Source: Microbacterium galbinum | GTDB taxonomy: Bacteria; Actinomycetota; Actinomycetes; Actinomycetales; Microbacteriaceae | DNA: 64,000 bases | Direction: 5' to 3' | NCBI RefSeq assembly: GCF_023091225.1 | Contig: NZ_JAHWXM010000001.1 | Coordinates: 372,001-436,000 of the forward strand | Shown here: positions 61,347-64,000 of the stretch, piece by piece | How the letters are laid out: every line of letters begins with the position of its first letter | How positions within the stretch are numbered: position 1 is the first letter of the stretch | The notes under the pieces: generated by a model | The model's input: the letters and a program-made list of their open reading frames with translations, nothing else | What the model was told of the DNA's origin: nothing | The model's database searches: none | Made by a program: the position numbers and the translations under genes

Positions 61347-62786
61347 ATGACCCCTGCCGCCGCCCTGCTCTCGGGGCAGACGCCGCTCGCCGTGCGCATG
61401 CGTCCCGTCTCGCTCGACGAGGTGGCCGGTCAGCGGCACCTGCTCCGTTCCGGCTCGCCGATCGTCGCCCTCGCCGACCCCGAGGCATCGTCGCCCGGCG
61501 CGGTCTCCATCATCCTCTGGGGGCCTCCCGGTACCGGTAAGACGACGCTCGCGCAGGCCATCGCCCGTTCTTCCGGTCGCCGCTTCGTCGAGCTCTCGGC
61601 GATCACGGCGGGGGTGAAGGACGTGCGCGAGGTCATGCAGGAGGCCATCACGCAGCGCGACCTCTACGGTCAGACGACGATCCTGTTCCTCGACGAGATC
61701 CACCGCTTCACGAAGGCGCAGCAGGACGCTCTCCTGCCCGGTGTCGAGAACGGCTGGGTGATCCTGATAGCCGCGACGACCGAGAACCCGTCGTTCTCGG
61801 TGATCTCGCCGCTGCTCTCGCGATCGCTCCTACTCACCCTGCAACCTCTCACCGACGACGACATCGGTCTGCTCGTCGATCGTGCCGTCACCGATGCTCG
61901 CGGCCTGCACGGCGCGGTGACGCTCAGCGATGAGGCGCGGGCCGCGCTCATCCGTCTCGCCTCCGGCGACGCGCGCCGTGCCCTCACCGGCCTCGAGGCC
62001 GGTGCGGCCGTTGCGCTCTCGCACGGGAGCCCGCCCGACGCGGAAGACGCCGGCGACGACGATGAGGACGCTGAGGTCGCCGACGACGACGAAGCCGGCG
62101 TGGCGAGCGGCGATACCGGGGAAGAAGCCGCCGGTGCGGCATCCGTCGTCCCGGAAGTCTCCGCCGATGACGTCGCGCAGGCCGTCGACCGAGCGCTGTT
62201 GCGCTACGACCGTCAGGGAGACGAGCACTACGACGTCATCAGTGCGTTCATCAAGTCGATTCGCGGGTCGGATGCCGATGCGGCGTTGCACTACCTCGCC
62301 CGGATGATCGAGGCGGGAGAGGATCCCCGGTTCATCGCTCGGCGGCTCGTGATCTCCGCCTCCGAAGACGTGGGCCTCGCCGATCCGCAGGCGTTGGTGA
62401 TCGCCGTCGCCGCCGCCGACGCCGTGGCTTTCATCGGGATGCCGGAGGGGCGCATCCCGCTCGCCGAGGCGACCGTCTACCTCGCGACGACGGCCAAATC
62501 GAATGCGGCGTACGCGGGCATCGACGCCGCGATCGCCGACATCCGGAAGGGCGGCTTCGGCCGGGTCCCGCTCCACCTGCGCGATGCGCACTATCCGGGG
62601 GCGAAGCGGCTCGGTCATGGCCGCGGCTACGCGTACCCGCACGACAACGAGTTCGGCATCGTGGCCCAGCAGTACCTCCCCGACGAGTTGCAGGGGCGCC
62701 GCTACTACGCGCCGAAGGCTCTGGGGGCCGAGCGCGATGTCTCGGCGCGGCTCGAGAAGATCCGCCGCATTCTCGACGGGCGCTGA
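61347..62786 (+). CDS. rarA: Replication-associated recombination protein A (AAA+ ATPase)
   Basis: A 479-residue clamp-loader-like ATPase (RarA/MgsA/WRNIP1) that acts at stalled replication forks. Walker A is GPPGTGKTT (59-67), Walker B is ILFLDEIHRFTKAQQD, and the C-terminal tetramerisation domain has NAAYAGIDAAIADI and HLRDAHYPGAKRLGHG. About 44 acidic residues-rich positions (227-270) form an insert between the AAA+ lid and the C-terminal domain, which explains the length above the 450 usual. It has its own promoter-like TAGCCT. Confidence 0.94.
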   Translation: MTPAAALLSGQTPLAVRMRPVSLDEVAGQRHLLRSGSPIVALADPEASSPGAVSIILWGPPGTGKTTLAQAIARSSGRRFVELSAITAGVKDVREVMQEAITQRDLYGQTTILFLDEIHRFTKAQQDALLPGVENGWVILIAATTENPSFSVISPLLSRSLLLTLQPLTDDDIGLLVDRAVTDARGLHGAVTLSDEARAALIRLASGDARRALTGLEAGAAVALSHGSPPDAEDAGDDDEDAEVADDDEAGVASGDTGEEAAGAASVVPEVSADDVAQAVDRALLRYDRQGDEHYDVISAFIKSIRGSDADAALHYLARMIEAGEDPRFIARRLVISASEDVGLADPQALVIAVAAADAVAFIGMPEGRIPLAEATVYLATTAKSNAAYAGIDAAIADIRKGGFGRVPLHLRDAHYPGAKRLGHGRGYAYPHDNEFGIVAQQYLPDELQGRRYYAPKALGAERDVSARLEKIRRILDGR

Positions 62787-62822
62787 CCCGCAGCCCCTGC
62801 CCGCAGCGGACGCCCGACCCTC

Positions 62823-62828
62823 TACAGT
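62823..62828 (+). promoter_or_regulatory. -10 element of the acyltransferase gene
   Basis: TACAGT, exactly 6 bases before the GTG at 62835. Confidence 0.45.
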
Positions 62829-62834
62829 GTGCGG

Positions 62835-64000
62835 GTGACGCGTTCTCCTCTTCGCATTCCGCCCGATCGTGATCTCTCGATCGACTTCGTCCGCGCGATC
62901 TGCCTCCCGGTGGTGGTCGTGCTGCATGCGATCCAGATGGGCATCGAGGGCGATCCGCCCCGTGCCTTCAACGCACTCGCGGAGTGGACGCCGCTGGCCT
63001 GGATCACCTGGATCGGGATGATCATGCCCACGTTCTTCATCGCCGGAGGCTTCGCCGGCATCACCACCTGGCGCCGACTCGAGAAGAGAGGGGAGACGGC
63101 GGGGGAGTACATCCGCGTCCGGGCCCTCCGACTCGCGCGCCCGGTGTTCCTCGCGATGCTCGGCGTACTCCTCACCCTCGCGGTGATGGCGGTCTGCGGA
63201 GCCGATGCCGAGTTCCTCCGGACCTTCGCGTTCCGGCTCGCCGAGCCACTCTGGTTCATCGCGGTCTACGCGATCTGCACCTCGTTCGTACCGCTGATGG
63301 CCGCGCTGCACCGCCGTGCGGCCTGGACGACGTACTTCACACTGGCCTCGCTGGTCGTGATCGTCGATCTCGTCTCTCGTTTCGGGGGTCTGCCGATCGG
63401 CGCCCTCAATTGGCTCTTCGTCTGGCTCTTCGTGCAGCAACTCGGCTTCGGCGTGCGGGATCAGTGGTACTCGCGCCGTCCGCGGTGGTTGCTCCTGCTG
63501 CTGGCCGTCGCCGCCTACGGCCTCATGTGCGTCGCCGTCTTCGGGCTGGGCTACGACCCCGACATGATCGCCAACCTCAACCCGCCGACCGTGCTCCTGC
63601 TCCTGCTCGGTCTGGCGCAGGTCTACCTGTTCACGCTCCTTCAGCCGGCGATCCGCGCGCTCATGCGTCTGCGCCCCGCGCTCGTGATCATCGGCGCCCT
63701 CGGAATGTACGGGATGGTCATCTACCTGTGGCATACGGTCGCGATGGCGATCGTCGTCGGTGCACAGCAGGCGCTAGGGCTGCCGTTCCCTCCGGTGCTC
63801 ACCCCCACATGGTGGATCACACGCATCCCGTGGGTGCTCGCGATCGTGGCGGTGCTCGCCGTGCTCTGCGCGACCGTCCCCCGGATCGAACGGATCTGGC
63901 CGGTCGAGAGGGCGCGCACCATGCCGCTGCCGGCGGCGATCGCGGCGACAGCGCTTCTCGTGGCGGGCGTCGGGTGGGTGCTCACCCAGGGCTATCTCAC
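62835..64000 (+). CDS. Acyltransferase 3 family membrane protein, 3' truncated by the window edge
   Basis: The frame is open to the last base, so the gene is incomplete; 388 codons are visible. The protein begins VTRSPLRIPPDRDLSIDFVR and has about ten hydrophobic helices. LSIDFVRAICLPVVVVLHA is the typical acyltransferase-3 opening with the catalytic-type His in VVLHA, and FFIAGGFAGITTWRR follows. Such enzymes O-acylate sugars or lipids of the cell envelope; the target here is unknown. The start GTG 62835 fits TACAGT 6 bases upstream; GTG 62829 is also in frame. Confidence 0.85.
   Translation, partial: MTRSPLRIPPDRDLSIDFVRAICLPVVVVLHAIQMGIEGDPPRAFNALAEWTPLAWITWIGMIMPTFFIAGGFAGITTWRRLEKRGETAGEYIRVRALRLARPVFLAMLGVLLTLAVMAVCGADAEFLRTFAFRLAEPLWFIAVYAICTSFVPLMAALHRRAAWTTYFTLASLVVIVDLVSRFGGLPIGALNWLFVWLFVQQLGFGVRDQWYSRRPRWLLLLLAVAAYGLMCVAVFGLGYDPDMIANLNPPTVLLLLLGLAQVYLFTLLQPAIRALMRLRPALVIIGALGMYGMVIYLWHTVAMAIVVGAQQALGLPFPPVLTPTWWITRIPWVLAIVAVLAVLCATVPRIERIWPVERARTMPLPAAIAATALLVAGVGWVLTQGYL

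Noticed and set aside
61830..63734. Long minus-strand open frame opposite rarA and the acyltransferase gene
   Set aside because: Both plus-strand genes have clear family motifs; the opposite frame has only low-complexity charged sequence.
1..64000. CRISPR arrays, insertion sequences, prophage or integrase genes
   Set aside because: I found no regularly spaced repeats, transposase motifs or phage structural genes; the only tandem repeat is the three-unit coding repeat at 25.8 kb.

Overview
The window is chromosomal DNA from a high-GC Gram-positive actinomycete, most likely Microbacterium or a close relative in Microbacteriaceae. This rests on the strongly G/C-biased third codon positions, frequent GTG starts, the order pdxST-yebC-ruvCAB-yajC-secDF-rsh, and Micrococcales-typical families such as DUF3000, DUF349 and the orphan PemK-like protein. 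I saw no insertion sequence, prophage, CRISPR array or integrase. Coding density is very high and no gene-free stretch exceeds about 200 bases. Both ends cut a gene: aconitase lacks its N-terminus and an acyltransferase lacks its C-terminus.

Bases 1-16.9 kb hold mostly core metabolism: aconitase, DXP synthase (isoprenoids), a SPFH membrane protein, a fatty acid beta-oxidation pair (thiolase then trifunctional enzyme), RNase D with DUF3000, a secreted or membrane-anchored hydrolase, a sulfurtransferase-SufE pair, a ZapE ATPase, an ammonium transporter with a GlnR-like site, an orphan PemK/MazF-like protein and an SPW-repeat membrane protein. Bases 17-21 kb carry a NarL-type two-component system divergent from a MacB-type ABC exporter. 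Bases 21-25 kb carry a flavin oxidase and a TetR-controlled dehydrogenase module. Bases 25-30.7 kb are a siderophore-iron import operon (binding protein, siderophore-interacting reductase, two permeases, ATPase) below an AraC regulator, with two IdeR/DtxR-like boxes. Four tRNA genes (Val-CAC, Gly-GCC, Cys-GCA, Val-GAC) follow.

Bases 31.4-38.8 kb form one tightly packed seven-gene minus-strand operon: GtrA, a processive-type GT2, a GT39-like membrane mannosyltransferase, a secreted DUF4397 protein, a GH8 hydrolase, a class F sortase-like protein and polyprenol-phosphate-mannose synthase. It reads as a cell-surface glycan synthesis and decoration locus and is the most interesting part of the window.

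Bases 39-46.4 kb hold a MalY/PatB aminotransferase, photolyase, DoxX-like and YnfA-like membrane proteins, a hydrolase, and thrS with a HIT protein. Bases 46.4-50.2 kb collect vitamin B6 genes: PdxY salvage kinase, a MocR/PdxR regulator, and divergent pdxS-pdxT. Bases 50.3-64 kb carry yebC, ruvCAB, yajC-secD-secF, the (p)ppGpp synthase/hydrolase, an AbiEi-like orphan, a DUF349 protein, rarA and an acyltransferase.

A recurring regulatory theme is a -10-like hexamer (YANNNT, often TAGCCT) exactly 6 bases before the start codon of at least eleven genes. That is the arrangement expected for leaderless mRNAs, and it also helps to choose start codons.
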